A stretch of 36,555 nt of DNA from the NCBI GenBank assembly GCA_018816385.1, contig JAHIVK010000028.1:1-36555 (forward strand). Reading direction: 5' to 3'. Made by a program: the position numbers and the translations under genes. Shown in pieces: positions 1-9,997 of this stretch. The DNA comes from Patescibacteria group bacterium. GTDB taxonomy: Bacteria > Patescibacteriota > Microgenomatia > UBA1400 > PJMF01. The notes under the pieces were generated by a model, which had not been told where the DNA came from, made no database searches, and worked only from the letters and a program-made list of their open reading frames with translations. The first letter of the stretch is position 1. Every line of letters begins with the position of its first letter.

Positions 1-71
1 AATCCAATATCTAAAGCTGAGTGACCGCCTAGAGTCCCCACATGCAGAGTGGAAAGTGAGTATTTTTTCAT
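1..71 (-). CDS. PurP-like ATP-grasp protein, N-terminal fragment truncated by window edge
   Basis: Reverse strand from ATG at 71 reads MKKYSLSTLHVGTLGGHSALDIG, same TLGxHSAL start as the adjacent PurP (IATLGSHSAL). Absent from ORF track because of truncation. Confidence 0.65.
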   Translation of the reverse strand, partial: MKKYSLSTLHVGTLGGHSALDIG

Positions 72-75
72 TGTG

Positions 76-1086
76 TTAAATTAATAAATTTAGCTTATCA
101 GATTTGAGTCCATTTTTAATTTCTCTGGCTATGCGGCGACCAGTGCTCATTGGCTCGTCATAGTTAAAATATGTATAAGGTGAACCGGCTACAAAAGGAT
201 TAGTCCCCGCTACGATTCGAGCCGAGATTTCAAAAGCATAGATTTGGGAGTCTGGGGCAATGATCATTTCTAAACAAAATGGTCCAAATAAACCCGGTGA
301 CACTATTTTTTTTGACACATCAACTACAGCTTGACCATAATCAATCATCAATGGCAAAAATGACTCGCGAATCACCACTGGGATATTGCCACAGATAGTG
401 TATGAGGTTTGGAGTGACTTCAGATCCAATTGATCTTGAACTGAAATGCGACCAATGGCGTCCACATTCGACTCATAGCGTTTATCAAAACCAAAAATTT
501 CTAGCTCCTTGGTTAAAGGTGAATAAAAATAATGGGCATAAATGGGTGCACCAATTATATATTCCTGTAAATAATACGCCTGACCTTTAAAAGGTTTAAT
601 TTTTTTGGCAAAGTCTTTAGTCGAACTAGTTAAAAAATAATTACGTCCCCCTTGGGCTCCATGAAACTTAACAATGGTCGGTCGATCAATTTCCGCGGGT
701 GTTTTAAAAAACTTAGGCAGTTTAATACCTGCTTTTTTTAACCAAGCTCTTTCCAAGTTGCGGTCTGATTCGTGACGAAGAATTAGTTTATTACCAAAGT
801 ACTTCATTTTTAACTGCTCTACCTTGTCTTCTCCTAAATAAGCAATCAGTGAAGCGTGGGGAATCAAAACAGTTTTAGTTTTGGCTAATTGCTGATCAAT
901 TTTTATTAAATCTTGGTATGAATCAATCAAAATAATCCGGTCAGCCACCTTAAACATCTGATAAGGTTTTTCTTTACCCTTCAGGCAAATGACTAGGGTT
1001 TTGAAACCTTCATCTTTGGCACCTTTGAGTATCTGTAAAGCAGAATGAGAACCTAAAGTCGCTATCGTCCAATCACTTACTTTCAT
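76..1086 (-). CDS. purP: 5-formaminoimidazole-4-carboxamide ribonucleotide synthetase (archaeal-type PurP)
   Basis: IATLGSHSALQILKGAKDEGF, IVKFHGAQGGRNYF, HYFYSPLTKELEIFGFDKRYESN, GNIPVVIRESFLP, GPFCLEMI, FEISARIVAGTNPF, typical of archaeal PurP. Confidence 0.9.
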   Translation of the reverse strand: MKVSDWTIATLGSHSALQILKGAKDEGFKTLVICLKGKEKPYQMFKVADRIILIDSYQDLIKIDQQLAKTKTVLIPHASLIAYLGEDKVEQLKMKYFGNKLILRHESDRNLERAWLKKAGIKLPKFFKTPAEIDRPTIVKFHGAQGGRNYFLTSSTKDFAKKIKPFKGQAYYLQEYIIGAPIYAHYFYSPLTKELEIFGFDKRYESNVDAIGRISVQDQLDLKSLQTSYTICGNIPVVIRESFLPLMIDYGQAVVDVSKKIVSPGLFGPFCLEMIIAPDSQIYAFEISARIVAGTNPFVAGSPYTYFNYDEPMSTGRRIAREIKNGLKSDKLNLLI

Positions 1087-1287
1087 AGCTTAGTCTAACA
1101 TTCATCAGGTTTAGATCAATACCTTTTAGCCTCCAGTCAACACCATATATAGTTTACTCTTCACCCCCGCCTCAATTATAAAAACACATTTAATTCTACC
1201 GGAAGTCACCGACTTTCTAGGAGACAGGCGGTATCAACTCAAGTAGTAACCACTTGACGTCGCCAGCTTTTTTTATATACTGCAGTT

Positions 1288-1809
1288 ATGGATCTCAAGT
1301 CCAAAATTAGACAAATTCCCAACTGGCCGATCAAGGGCGTTAATTTTAAAGACATTACCACTTTGCTGGAAGATAAACTAGTTTTTCATGAGCTGATTGA
1401 TCAAATGTGTCGTCAATTTGAAGACAAACAAATTGATAAACTGGTGGCAATTGATGCCAGAGGATTTCTGCTGGCCTCGGCTATGGCCTACAAACTTGGA
1501 ACTGGTCTCTGTATCGTCCGTAAAAAAGGCAAGTTACCTTGTCAAACTATTAAAGCCTCCTACCAAAAGGAGTACGGTCCCGATACTCTGACTCTTCACC
1601 ATGATACTATCAAACCAGGAGAGAAGATTTTACTTGTGGATGATTTAATTGCTACCGGTGGCACACTGCTAGCCACAATTCAGCTGGTGGAAAAATTGGC
1701 AGGTGAAATAGTCGGCATCAATGTGATTATTGATCTGCCTTTCTTGGGTGGCAGTCGGAAACTCAATAAATATGATCTTAAATGGCTGGTCAGTTATGAC
1801 TCCGAATAA
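1288..1809 (+). CDS. apt: Adenine phosphoribosyltransferase
   Basis: IPNWPIKGVNFKDIT, DARGFLLASAMA, PRPP loop LLVDDLIATGGTLLA. Confidence 0.95.
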   Translation: MDLKSKIRQIPNWPIKGVNFKDITTLLEDKLVFHELIDQMCRQFEDKQIDKLVAIDARGFLLASAMAYKLGTGLCIVRKKGKLPCQTIKASYQKEYGPDTLTLHHDTIKPGEKILLVDDLIATGGTLLATIQLVEKLAGEIVGINVIIDLPFLGGSRKLNKYDLKWLVSYDSE

Positions 1810-2548
1810 ACTTCATAAAATTGGCATTATTGGCGGCAGTGGTCTGGATGATCCCAAACTGTTAAATAATATCAAACAAGTAGTGATTAAAACTCCTTAT
1901 GGCTTGCCATCAGACAATCTGGTGACTGGTCAATTGGCAAGTCGCGAGGTGGTCATTTTGGCTCGCCATGGCAAAAAACACACCATTCCTCCCACCCAAA
2001 TCCCATTTAGAGCCAACATTTGGGCATTACATAAATTGGGTTGCGATGTTATTTTGGCCACCACTGCTTGTGGCTCCCTCAAAACTAAATTCAAACCTGG
2101 ACAGATCGTATTTCTTGACCAATGTATTGATTTCACCAAACTCCGCCCTCTCACTTTTTTTGACAAACACCAAGTCGTTCATACACCCATGGCAGAACCT
2201 TTTGATAAAAAACTCAGAAAACAACTTATTAAACTTGCCAAAAAACTCAAACTTTCTCACCATCCCAAAGGCACCATGATTACCATTGAAGGTCCTCGTT
2301 TTTCTACCCAAGCCGAATCATTGATGTTTAAAAAGTGGGGAGCAGATTTAATTAATATGTCGACTATTCCAGAAGTAACTTTAGCTAACGAAATTGGCAT
2401 TCCTTACCAATCGATCGCTATGGTCACCGATTATGATTGCTGGAAAAAGAACGAAATACCTGTCACTTTTGAGATGATTCTCAAAACCATGCATCAAAAC
2501 GCAGATAAAGTCAAAAGGTTGCTGATAGAGTTTGTAGCTACTTATTAA
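1796..2548 (+). CDS. S-methyl-5'-thioadenosine phosphorylase / purine nucleoside phosphorylase family 2
   Basis: IGIIGGSGLDDPKLL, VILARHGKKHTIPPTQIPFRANIWALHKLGCD, TIEGPRFSTQAESLMFKKWGADLINMSTIPEVTLANEIGIPYQSIAMVTDYDCW. Start moved to ATG 1796 (14-nt overlap with apt) rather than 1730. Confidence 0.93.
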   Translation: MTPNKLHKIGIIGGSGLDDPKLLNNIKQVVIKTPYGLPSDNLVTGQLASREVVILARHGKKHTIPPTQIPFRANIWALHKLGCDVILATTACGSLKTKFKPGQIVFLDQCIDFTKLRPLTFFDKHQVVHTPMAEPFDKKLRKQLIKLAKKLKLSHHPKGTMITIEGPRFSTQAESLMFKKWGADLINMSTIPEVTLANEIGIPYQSIAMVTDYDCWKKNEIPVTFEMILKTMHQNADKVKRLLIEFVATY

Positions 2549-2578
2549 TTTGAACTGACTAACAGATATTTTTAATGT

Positions 2579-2836
2579 TTAATTTGTCGGATTTGACTGA
2601 CTCACAACTTGGTATCCCAAAGACTCTATGATTGACCTCAATTTATCAGCAGTAACTTTTTTCTCATCATAATTTATTATGACCTGGGATTTAGCATAAC
2701 TTGTTTCGGCTTCAATTACCCCCTTAGTATCTTCTAGTTCCCCATCAATCATTAAACTACAACTGGTGCAGTGCATACCATCAATCCGAAAAGTAACTGA
2801 TTGCCCCCGTGGTATCTTTTTGAACAAATTAAGCAT
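2579..2836 (-). CDS. HMA (heavy-metal-associated) domain protein, CopZ-like
   Basis: MLNLFKKIPRGQSVTFRIDGMHCTSCSLMIDGELEDTKGV; GMHCxxC metal site. ATG at 2836 used; the upstream extension overlaps the neighbouring CDS. Confidence 0.88.
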   Translation of the reverse strand: MLNLFKKIPRGQSVTFRIDGMHCTSCSLMIDGELEDTKGVIEAETSYAKSQVIINYDEKKVTADKLRSIIESLGYQVVSQSNPTN

Positions 2837-2852
2837 CACTACCTCCTTGTAT

Positions 2853-3962
2853 CTATATAACTTCCATTGTACCAGCGTACATACCCATCGAGCAAGAAAA
2901 AGTAAACTTACCTTTGTTTTGAGGAGTAAAAGTGAACGATTGACTGTCGGTAGATCTGAGGGAAGCCTTAACACCATACTCTCTAAAAACAAAACTCAAG
3001 GCGCAAGAATACACGTCTTGACTCTTCAGAGTTAACTTAACTGGAACGCCTTTTTTCACCTTGACATAATTGGGTTGATAGCTTCGACTCAAAACGTTGA
3101 TGGTCACTTCCTGAACGCCTTCCGCAGTGGCTGTAGTTGAAGTTTGAGTTTTACTTTCTCCAGAAAAAATCTCAGTTACCGGTCGAACCAGGCGGTTAAT
3201 TGTCAGAGGTGAATCCATCACCAGCAAGACTCCGTTTAGGCTGTAAACAGCCATACCAATTAAAACTACTGATACAAATTTAGTAAATACCTTATACCAG
3301 CCCTCGCTTAATTTAGCTGTAGCTACTCCTAAGATCGCAAATAGAGGAAATGTTCCCAACACAAACGAAGCCATAATCAAAGCTCCAGTTATAGGCTGAC
3401 CTGAATTAATTGCCAACACTTCCATTGCCTGAGTGATACCACAAGGCACAAAAACTGTCATGAACCCCAACATAGCTGGAGCAAATAAAGCCTGACTTTG
3501 ACTAGAATTTTTAACCAAGCGACTCATAAATTTTGGTGGTTGAAAAACCACAAACCGAAATATGGGATGCACATTCAAAAGGTTCATGGCCGTGGCTAAC
3601 ATAAAAAGAGCCGTAAAAACTTGGAAGGCCAATCTCACCCCAAGACTTAAAGAAATGGCTGATCCCAACATTCCAAGTAAAAAACCTAAAATGGTATGTG
3701 AGGTTAGTTTGGCTAGTAAAAACATCAGAACTGGTTGCCAATCTAATTTATCAAAAGACTTTAAAGCAAAGTTTTTCTGCCCTAAAGATTTAAGATATTT
3801 TTCTTTCTTAGCATTTTTTTGTTTTTGCCGATCACTGACCAACTCGTCATGTTCTTGCTCTTTTTGGTTGGCAATCACACTTGTCAATAAGCCTCCTTGC
3901 ATAGCAATACAAGATATACCTCCAGTGGTTAAACCAATCAAAAATATCACAAATAAATTCAT
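2853..3962 (-). CDS. TauE/SafE (UreH-like) transmembrane domain fused to C-terminal cupredoxin
   Basis: Six or so hydrophobic segments (GGISCIAMQGGLLTSV, FVPCGITQAMEVLAINSG), then VTINVLSRSYQPNYVKVKKGVPVKLTLKSQDVYSCALSFVFREY...GKFTFSCSMGMYAGTMEVI cupredoxin signature. Confidence 0.87.
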   Translation of the reverse strand: MNLFVIFLIGLTTGGISCIAMQGGLLTSVIANQKEQEHDELVSDRQKQKNAKKEKYLKSLGQKNFALKSFDKLDWQPVLMFLLAKLTSHTILGFLLGMLGSAISLSLGVRLAFQVFTALFMLATAMNLLNVHPIFRFVVFQPPKFMSRLVKNSSQSQALFAPAMLGFMTVFVPCGITQAMEVLAINSGQPITGALIMASFVLGTFPLFAILGVATAKLSEGWYKVFTKFVSVVLIGMAVYSLNGVLLVMDSPLTINRLVRPVTEIFSGESKTQTSTTATAEGVQEVTINVLSRSYQPNYVKVKKGVPVKLTLKSQDVYSCALSFVFREYGVKASLRSTDSQSFTFTPQNKGKFTFSCSMGMYAGTMEVI

Positions 3963-3973
3963 GAACGACTTCC

Positions 3974-6202
3974 TTATTTAATATTGATAGTTTTAAGACG
4001 CAAAGCATTTAAGACTACGCTGACACTGGAAAAGGCCATGGCCGCTCCTGCCAACACGGGATTTAAGAGTATCCCAAACACAGGATATAAAGCTCCCATA
4101 GCCACCGGAATCAAAATTATGTTATATGAGAAAGCCCAAAACAAATTTTGTCTAATATTTCTCATCGTAGCTTGAGATAATTTCAAAGCTGTGGGCACTA
4201 AACTAATATCACTTCTGAGCAATGTAATGCCAGCTGATTCCATAGCCGCATCAGTCCCCCCGCCCATAGCAATGCTAATATCAGCGGTAGCTAAAGCCGG
4301 AGCATCATTGATCCCATCTCCCACCATAGCAATGACTGGATACTGCCCACGCAACTGTCTAATAGTCTTTTCTTTATCCGCCGGCAAAACTTCGGCCAAG
4401 ACCTGACTAATACCAACTTGACTGGCAATGGCCTTAGCCGTTTGCTTATTATCACCAGTTAACATGATACTGGTGATACCCATTTTCTGCAAAGACCGAG
4501 TGACAGCGGGTGAAGATTTTCTGATGCCATCGGCTATGCCAAACAAAGCTGTGACTTGACCATCAAGACTCATAAAAACCACAGTTTGACCTTTAGCCTT
4601 AAGCTGTTCAATTGTTTTCACAATTGCTTGAGGCAAAGCTACTTTGTGATCTTGAAGAAATTTCTGATTACCTATAAATACTTTTTGCTGATTGACCAAG
4701 GCTTTGACACCACTGCCACTCACATCTTGAAAATTGATGACTTGAAGTTTCTTTTTGCTACCCGAGTGTTCATCCGCCCAATTAACTAAAGCCCCAGCTA
4801 ATGGGTGATACGAAAGCTCTTCTACAGCTTTGAGAAGATTAGATATTAACTGCTTGTCATCAGAAAATAATTGACTTGTTTGAACAACTGGTTTACCTTC
4901 GGTCAAAGTTCCAGTTTTATCAAAAACTACAGCTTTGACTAGGTGAGCTGTTTCCAAAGATTGAGCATCTTTAATTAAAATACCCAACTTGGCTCCTTTA
5001 CCAATGCCTACCATCAATGAGGTAGGAGTGGCTAATCCCAAGGCACAAGGGCAAGCAATAATCAAGACATTAATCATGCTAATTAAAGCCGGCAAAAACT
5101 TAGGCTCAGGCCCCCACCACATCCACATCACAAATGTTAAAACAGCCAACCCGATCACTACAGGTACAAAATATGAGGAAATCTTGTCTACCAAGGCTTG
5201 AATAGCAGGTTTGGAACCTTGTGCTTGTTTAACCAAGCGAATAATATTGGCCAACATAGTTTGACTACCCACCTTGACAGCTTTCATTTGGATACTGCCC
5301 GATTGATTGAGAGTCGCTCCAACTACCAAGTCACCAACATGTTTGGCAATGGGCAGACTTTCGCCTGTAATCATACTTTCATCAACTGCAGTTTCGCCAA
5401 CCACCACCTCGCCATCAACTGGAATTTTTTGACCTGGTTTGACCAGCAATAAATCTCCAGGTTGAACCAGGTCAATAGGCACCTCTACCCAATCATTACC
5501 TTGTTTGATCCAGGCGGTTTTAGCTTGCAAGTTTAATAACTCTTTAATGGCTGATGATGTTTGAGCTTTAGCTCTAATTTCCAAGTATTTACCAAGCAGA
5601 ACAAAAGTAATAATGGCGGCTGAAGCTTCAAAATAAACGTGGGTGGTTAAACCTGCAGACATCAGTTGTTGACTAAAAATAACTACTGCCACTGAATAAA
5701 AATAAGCCACCGAAGTTCCCAAAACCACCAAGGTATCCATATTGGTGGTCAAGTTTTTCAAACCAGACCAAGCTCCCAGGTAAAAGCGCCGACCAGCCCA
5801 AAATTGAACTGGAGTGGTCAACAACCATAACAACCAAGGAGATCTCAAGATTTCTGGTAAACCTGGAATCATGCTGGAAATTAGTATCAAAGATAGCAAC
5901 CCGCTAACTATGACTTTAGTTTTAAGGGAACCGAGCTCCAAGGCTCTTTCTGTCTCAGCCACATCGCCAGCTTCATCTGTATGCAAATGAGCCGTATAAC
6001 CAAGCGAAGCCACAGCTTTGGTCAAATCTTCTTCAGAAGTTTGGTCTGAATTGAAAGTGACTGTGGCCTGTTCATTAGCATAGTTAACATTGGCCTCCGC
6101 CACACCTTTGGTTTTCTTTAACTTTCGCTGGATATTGCTGGCACAACTAGCGCAGTGCATGCCTGAGACATGAAAAGAAATGCTAGTGTCTTTATTTGAC
6201 AT
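3974..6202 (-). CDS. copA: Cu(I)-translocating P1B-type ATPase
   Basis: N-terminal HMA (GMHCASC), [14 protein letters not shown] (CPC), [49 protein letters not shown]. Confidence 0.97.
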   Translation of the reverse strand: MSNKDTSISFHVSGMHCASCASNIQRKLKKTKGVAEANVNYANEQATVTFNSDQTSEEDLTKAVASLGYTAHLHTDEAGDVAETERALELGSLKTKVIVSGLLSLILISSMIPGLPEILRSPWLLWLLTTPVQFWAGRRFYLGAWSGLKNLTTNMDTLVVLGTSVAYFYSVAVVIFSQQLMSAGLTTHVYFEASAAIITFVLLGKYLEIRAKAQTSSAIKELLNLQAKTAWIKQGNDWVEVPIDLVQPGDLLLVKPGQKIPVDGEVVVGETAVDESMITGESLPIAKHVGDLVVGATLNQSGSIQMKAVKVGSQTMLANIIRLVKQAQGSKPAIQALVDKISSYFVPVVIGLAVLTFVMWMWWGPEPKFLPALISMINVLIIACPCALGLATPTSLMVGIGKGAKLGILIKDAQSLETAHLVKAVVFDKTGTLTEGKPVVQTSQLFSDDKQLISNLLKAVEELSYHPLAGALVNWADEHSGSKKKLQVINFQDVSGSGVKALVNQQKVFIGNQKFLQDHKVALPQAIVKTIEQLKAKGQTVVFMSLDGQVTALFGIADGIRKSSPAVTRSLQKMGITSIMLTGDNKQTAKAIASQVGISQVLAEVLPADKEKTIRQLRGQYPVIAMVGDGINDAPALATADISIAMGGGTDAAMESAGITLLRSDISLVPTALKLSQATMRNIRQNLFWAFSYNIILIPVAMGALYPVFGILLNPVLAGAAMAFSSVSVVLNALRLKTINIK

Positions 6203-6668
6203 ATGTTTTGGGCTCCTGTTTAAACTGCTTCAGACAACCGCTAGCACAAAAATAATAATCACGACCATTGTAAGTAGTGTGAAAACCCGCTGTCTTGGGA
6301 GAAACCCTCATGCCACAAACGGGGTCGTGAACTAAAGGTACTAAGTCTCTCATTTTAATAATTGACTCATCTGATAAATGGCCATGCTGATCAATCAATA
6401 CTTGACGCAGTAAATCATTAGCTTTAATGATACCCGGATTACTTAACTTATAGTAAATTTGTTTACCCTGTCGACGAGCTATCACCACTCCCATATTTCT
6501 CAGAATCATTAGGTGCTGACTGATATTACTCTGAGGTAAATCAAGCATGGTATGAATGTCACAAACTGGCAATTCCTGGTCACGAATTAAATTAATAATT
6601 TCCAATCTTTTGGGATGAGCCAAGGCTTTGAGTAATCCAGCTTGCAGTTCAAAGATTTGATTGTACAT
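6192..6668 (-). CDS. ArsR-family winged-helix regulator with C-terminal YHS domain
   Basis: [17 protein letters not shown]...[34 protein letters not shown], then [40 protein letters not shown] (YHS). Confidence 0.92.
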   Translation of the reverse strand: MYNQIFELQAGLLKALAHPKRLEIINLIRDQELPVCDIHTMLDLPQSNISQHLMILRNMGVVIARRQGKQIYYKLSNPGIIKANDLLRQVLIDQHGHLSDESIIKMRDLVPLVHDPVCGMRVSPKTAGFHTTYNGRDYYFCASGCLKQFKQEPKTYVK

Positions 6669-6687
6669 ATTCGATATTGTGAATATG
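6666..6687. promoter_or_regulatory. Candidate ArsR-family operator overlapping the arsR-YHS start codon
   Basis: CATATTCgatattgtGAATATG, 7-bp arms and 8-nt centre; a perfect TTGACA (-35-like) lies on the minus strand at 6699-6704. Confidence 0.55.
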
Positions 6688-6794
6688 TTTCATCAAATGT
6701 CAAGTGGGTAAAATACTCTTTACGCTAGACTGGTTTTGGAAATAGTAACTATTCTCACATTTCGCAATAGGTCAATAAGTTACAATACAAACAT

Positions 6795-7472
6795 ATGAAG
6801 GTATTAATCATCGAGGATGATCAAACACTAGCTCAAAATCTCAAGCAGGTATTGCAAAAAGATGGTTTTGCTATTGATATCGCTGTTTCAAAAGAAAATG
6901 GCTTGATAGAAATAGAAGTCAATGAATACGATTGCCTGATTCTGGATATAAATTTACCCGATGGCAGTGGTTTTGATCTGCTACGTGATTTGAGAAAAAT
7001 CAAAAATAAAACGCCCGTGATTATCTCCACAGCTCGGGGTCAGATTGAGGATAGAATTAAGGGATTGAATTTAGGAGCTGATGATTATGTGGCCAAACCA
7101 GTTGATTCGAATGAGTTAATTGCTCGCATCCGAGCTGTTATCAGAAGAAATAACAACAGCGTCCTACCCATCATTACTATTGGTAACTTAGTTGTCAAAC
7201 CAGCTCAACACTATGCCTCAATCAACAATCACCCTCTGACTCTAAATGCTAAAGAGTTCGCTGTGCTTGAGTACTTAGCCCAACATGGCGGTCAAATAAT
7301 TACCAGAACTATGCTCATGGAGCATATTTGGGGCAGTGATTTTGAAACTTTTTCTAACGTGATCGATGTGTATATTCGCAACCTCAGAAGAAAACTTGAA
7401 AAGTATTCACAACAAAATTTAATCAAAACCGTTCGAGGTAAAGGATATATTTTAGGTCATGATGAACAATAA
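6795..7472 (+). CDS. OmpR/PhoB-family response regulator (CopR/CusR-like)
   Basis: KVLIIEDDQTLAQNLKQVLQKDGF, DCLILDINLPDGSG, GADDYVAKPVDSNELIARIRAVIRR, C-terminal winged helix VIDVYIRNLRRKL...KTVRGKGYIL. Confidence 0.96.
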   Translation: MKVLIIEDDQTLAQNLKQVLQKDGFAIDIAVSKENGLIEIEVNEYDCLILDINLPDGSGFDLLRDLRKIKNKTPVIISTARGQIEDRIKGLNLGADDYVAKPVDSNELIARIRAVIRRNNNSVLPIITIGNLVVKPAQHYASINNHPLTLNAKEFAVLEYLAQHGGQIITRTMLMEHIWGSDFETFSNVIDVYIRNLRRKLEKYSQQNLIKTVRGKGYILGHDEQ

Positions 7473-8820
7473 ATTGTGGACAAAAACGATCAGCACGTTT
7501 AGAGGGCGATTAGTGCTCTGGTATCTAACGTCAGTTGGTTTAATTATTCTTCTCTTTTTCATAGCTGTGAGTGGATTATTTTGGGCAACTTTTCAAAACC
7601 AAATTGATCATCATATTCATATTGTTGTGAACGAAGCATATCAGATTGTCCAAAGTTACCATGGTCAAGAACGAGATACATTGATCAAAAATTTAGTCAG
7701 CGCTCAGGGAATGACAGTCATTGTTTTATCTCCCGATGGGGCACCAATTTTGGAAACCAATAGTCCAGACGTAGCATTAATCACAGAACACCAACTACAA
7801 AAACTCTTAACTTCTAGTAGTCTTCATAGTTCAACTCCAACTCACTTTACCGAAAGCAATATTCGCTTTGCGGCTCGACCAGTTCAAGTTAATGCTGGCA
7901 AAGGCGTGGTGGCAGTTGGTTATTCTACGCGAATCCTATATGCCACATTTTATAAAATGCTGGGCATTGCCATAGCTGTGATTATTTTTCTAGTTTTTCC
8001 GATTACCTTTTTAGGCTACAGATCGTTAAAAAAACAACTTCACCCTTTGGAAAGTATTGCTGACCAAGCCAAATCAATCACCGACACATCATCTCTTTCT
8101 CAAAGAATCAATATCACTTCGGCTACTCAAGAACTAAACACAATTCAAGAAGCGCTTAATACTATGTTAAAGAGACTTGAAAAAATATTTAAAAGTGAAC
8201 GAGAGTTTTTTTCAGATGCCGCCCATACACTCAAAACTCCTCTAGCCGTACTGCGATCTCAGTTAGAAAACACTGCTATAACTCAAAAATTAAGGGGTGA
8301 ACTCATTAAGACTGTTGATACAACCAACGATACCATTCAGGATCTGCTATTTCTTTCACAACTTGGGAGAATATCACAAAGCATTGAAGTATTTTCCCTG
8401 TCTACTGTCATGGCTAATCTATCTGAGCTAGCTATGACATTGGGAGAGGATAGTCGTATTAAGGTTGTTTCAGATATTCAATCAGATGTTCAATTTAAAG
8501 CAGATAAAAAATTACTGCAGAGAGCTTTAAGTAATATTGTTCACAATGCCATTGTCCACAATCAATCTGGAGGCACAATCAGTCTCAACTTAATAAAAAA
8601 ATCCAAACACATTATTATCGTAATTCAGGATACTGGTATTGGCATATCTGAGCGCGATTTACCCAAAGTTTTCACCCGTTTCTTCCGAGGATCCAATGCC
8701 AAAAATCAAGGTTCTGGATTAGGTTTGGCAATTTCTAAAATAGTTATCGAAAATTGTGGAGGGAAAATGATTCTTGAATCAAAAATCAACGAAGGTACTA
8801 CTGTCACAATAACTCTTTAA
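7459..8820 (+). CDS. Sensor histidine kinase (two TM, HAMP, HisKA, HATPase)
   Basis: FFSDAAHTLKTPLAVLRSQLE (H-box), VHNAIVHNQSGG (N-box), DTGIGISERDLPKVFTRFFRG, GSGLGLAISKIVIENCGG. Overlaps RR stop. Confidence 0.95.
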   Translation: MMNNKLWTKTISTFRGRLVLWYLTSVGLIILLFFIAVSGLFWATFQNQIDHHIHIVVNEAYQIVQSYHGQERDTLIKNLVSAQGMTVIVLSPDGAPILETNSPDVALITEHQLQKLLTSSSLHSSTPTHFTESNIRFAARPVQVNAGKGVVAVGYSTRILYATFYKMLGIAIAVIIFLVFPITFLGYRSLKKQLHPLESIADQAKSITDTSSLSQRINITSATQELNTIQEALNTMLKRLEKIFKSEREFFSDAAHTLKTPLAVLRSQLENTAITQKLRGELIKTVDTTNDTIQDLLFLSQLGRISQSIEVFSLSTVMANLSELAMTLGEDSRIKVVSDIQSDVQFKADKKLLQRALSNIVHNAIVHNQSGGTISLNLIKKSKHIIIVIQDTGIGISERDLPKVFTRFFRGSNAKNQGSGLGLAISKIVIENCGGKMILESKINEGTTVTITL

Positions 8821-8826
8821 ACATTC

Positions 8827-8880
8827 TAATCTGCATAGATTTGCTCAAAACGAGCAACGCATGTTGTGCAGATTATTTTC
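8827..8880 (+). terminator. Rho-independent-like terminator after histidine kinase
   Basis: TAATCTGCA...GCTCaaaacGAGC...TGCAGATTA followed by TTTTCC. Confidence 0.65.
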
Positions 8881-8915
8881 CACAGGTTTAATAATTGCTA
8901 CTTTCTTCGACATAA

Positions 8916-8949
8916 TTTCATCTTCACTTCATCTTAATTCTGGTAATCT
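8916..8949 (+). promoter_or_regulatory. Direct-repeat regulatory site 1 plus -10-like TAATCT
   Basis: TTTCATCTTCACTTCATCTT, 8 nt (AATTCTGG), TAATCT; repeat period 11 bp. Confidence 0.65.
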
Positions 8950-8985
8950 ATCGACAAATCTTAATTGATTTTTAGGAAAAAAACT

Positions 8986-9993
8986 ATGACTAGTCAGAAA
9001 GCATCAAGTACCAAAAGGAGAAATATATGGCAAATATTCCTTGAGGAAACTCAAAAAATAAGTTTTTGGAAAAGAACGGCTCTAATTTTGTCTGCAATTG
9101 TCATTCTAACTCAAGTTTTTGATGTTTCTATTACTCCGAAAGTTGCTTTATCAACCAATTCACTTATTAAGCAATCAGGTAAAGTTCCTCAGGCTCCAGC
9201 ACAAAGTGACACGGTTGAAACTGGAGCGATTGACACTGCTCTGCTGACCAAAGCCGTTTTGCCAGAAGAAGGAGTCATTCTGCCTATTGTCTGGGGTGAC
9301 TTGGGAAAACGCATGACTACCGATGGGGTGATTGATGAACAAAAATTTAGAGCTTTGTTTGAAGGTGGTTTAAATAACGTCGAAGAACAAATGTTATCAG
9401 GTAATAACACTCAGCCAATTGTTTTAAATGGGCAGAATAGTCGTTACTTGTTAGATCTATTATGGGCATTTGGATTAGCCAACAAAAACGACATTCTTGA
9501 AAACGGTGAAATGACAGATGAACAGTATGGAGGCGCGGGCAATTTTGCCTCAACTGGTGGTTGGTCGTTATCAAAAGGAGTAGGTTTTGATCACTATAGC
9601 CAACATGCTTATGTCACCTTGTCTCCAGAACAACAGGCGCTAGTGGACAAAGTATCTCGGGGTATATTTAGACCTTGTTGTGGTAATTCGACGCACTTTC
9701 CAGATTGTAATCACGGCATGGCCATGTTGGGATTACTTGAGTTAATGGCCAAAAACAATGTTTCTGAACAGGAAATGTACAACATTGCCCTCAAAGTCAA
9801 TTCCTTCTGGTTTCCACAAACATATATTGATTTAGCTACCTACTTTAAAGAACAAGGTCATGATTGGGACCAAGTTGATGCCAAAACAGTCTTAGGTACA
9901 GAATATTCCAGCGCCCAGGGTTATCAACAAACTCGCCAACAAATTCGAAGCTTACCCAAACCTCAACAAGGCGGCGGCGGATGTGGAGCATAA
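8986..9993 (+). CDS. Membrane-anchored Cys-rich protein, CCG...CxHG family, C-terminal GGGGCGA
   Basis: One N-terminal TM (FWKRTALILSAIVILTQVF), IFRPCCGNSTHFPDCNHGMAMLGLLELMAKNNVSEQEMYNIALKVNSFWFP, end QQGGGGCGA. ATG 8986 preceded by AGGAAA, preferred over TTG 8965. Confidence 0.85.
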   Translation: MTSQKASSTKRRNIWQIFLEETQKISFWKRTALILSAIVILTQVFDVSITPKVALSTNSLIKQSGKVPQAPAQSDTVETGAIDTALLTKAVLPEEGVILPIVWGDLGKRMTTDGVIDEQKFRALFEGGLNNVEEQMLSGNNTQPIVLNGQNSRYLLDLLWAFGLANKNDILENGEMTDEQYGGAGNFASTGGWSLSKGVGFDHYSQHAYVTLSPEQQALVDKVSRGIFRPCCGNSTHFPDCNHGMAMLGLLELMAKNNVSEQEMYNIALKVNSFWFPQTYIDLATYFKEQGHDWDQVDAKTVLGTEYSSAQGYQQTRQQIRSLPKPQQGGGGCGA

Positions 9994-9997
9994 CTTA

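Noticed and set aside
402-590. 62-aa plus-strand ORF
   Set aside because: Antisense to purP, no motif; the purP frame is clearly coding.
1930-2311. Several ORFs overlapping MTA phosphorylase (1930-2166 -, 1968-2279 +, 2027-2311 -)
   Set aside because: Overlap a strongly recognised enzyme; low-complexity shadow frames.
2837-2992. N-terminal extension of the HMA protein ORF
   Set aside because: Overlaps the cupredoxin coding region; ATG 2836 gives a canonical HMA protein.
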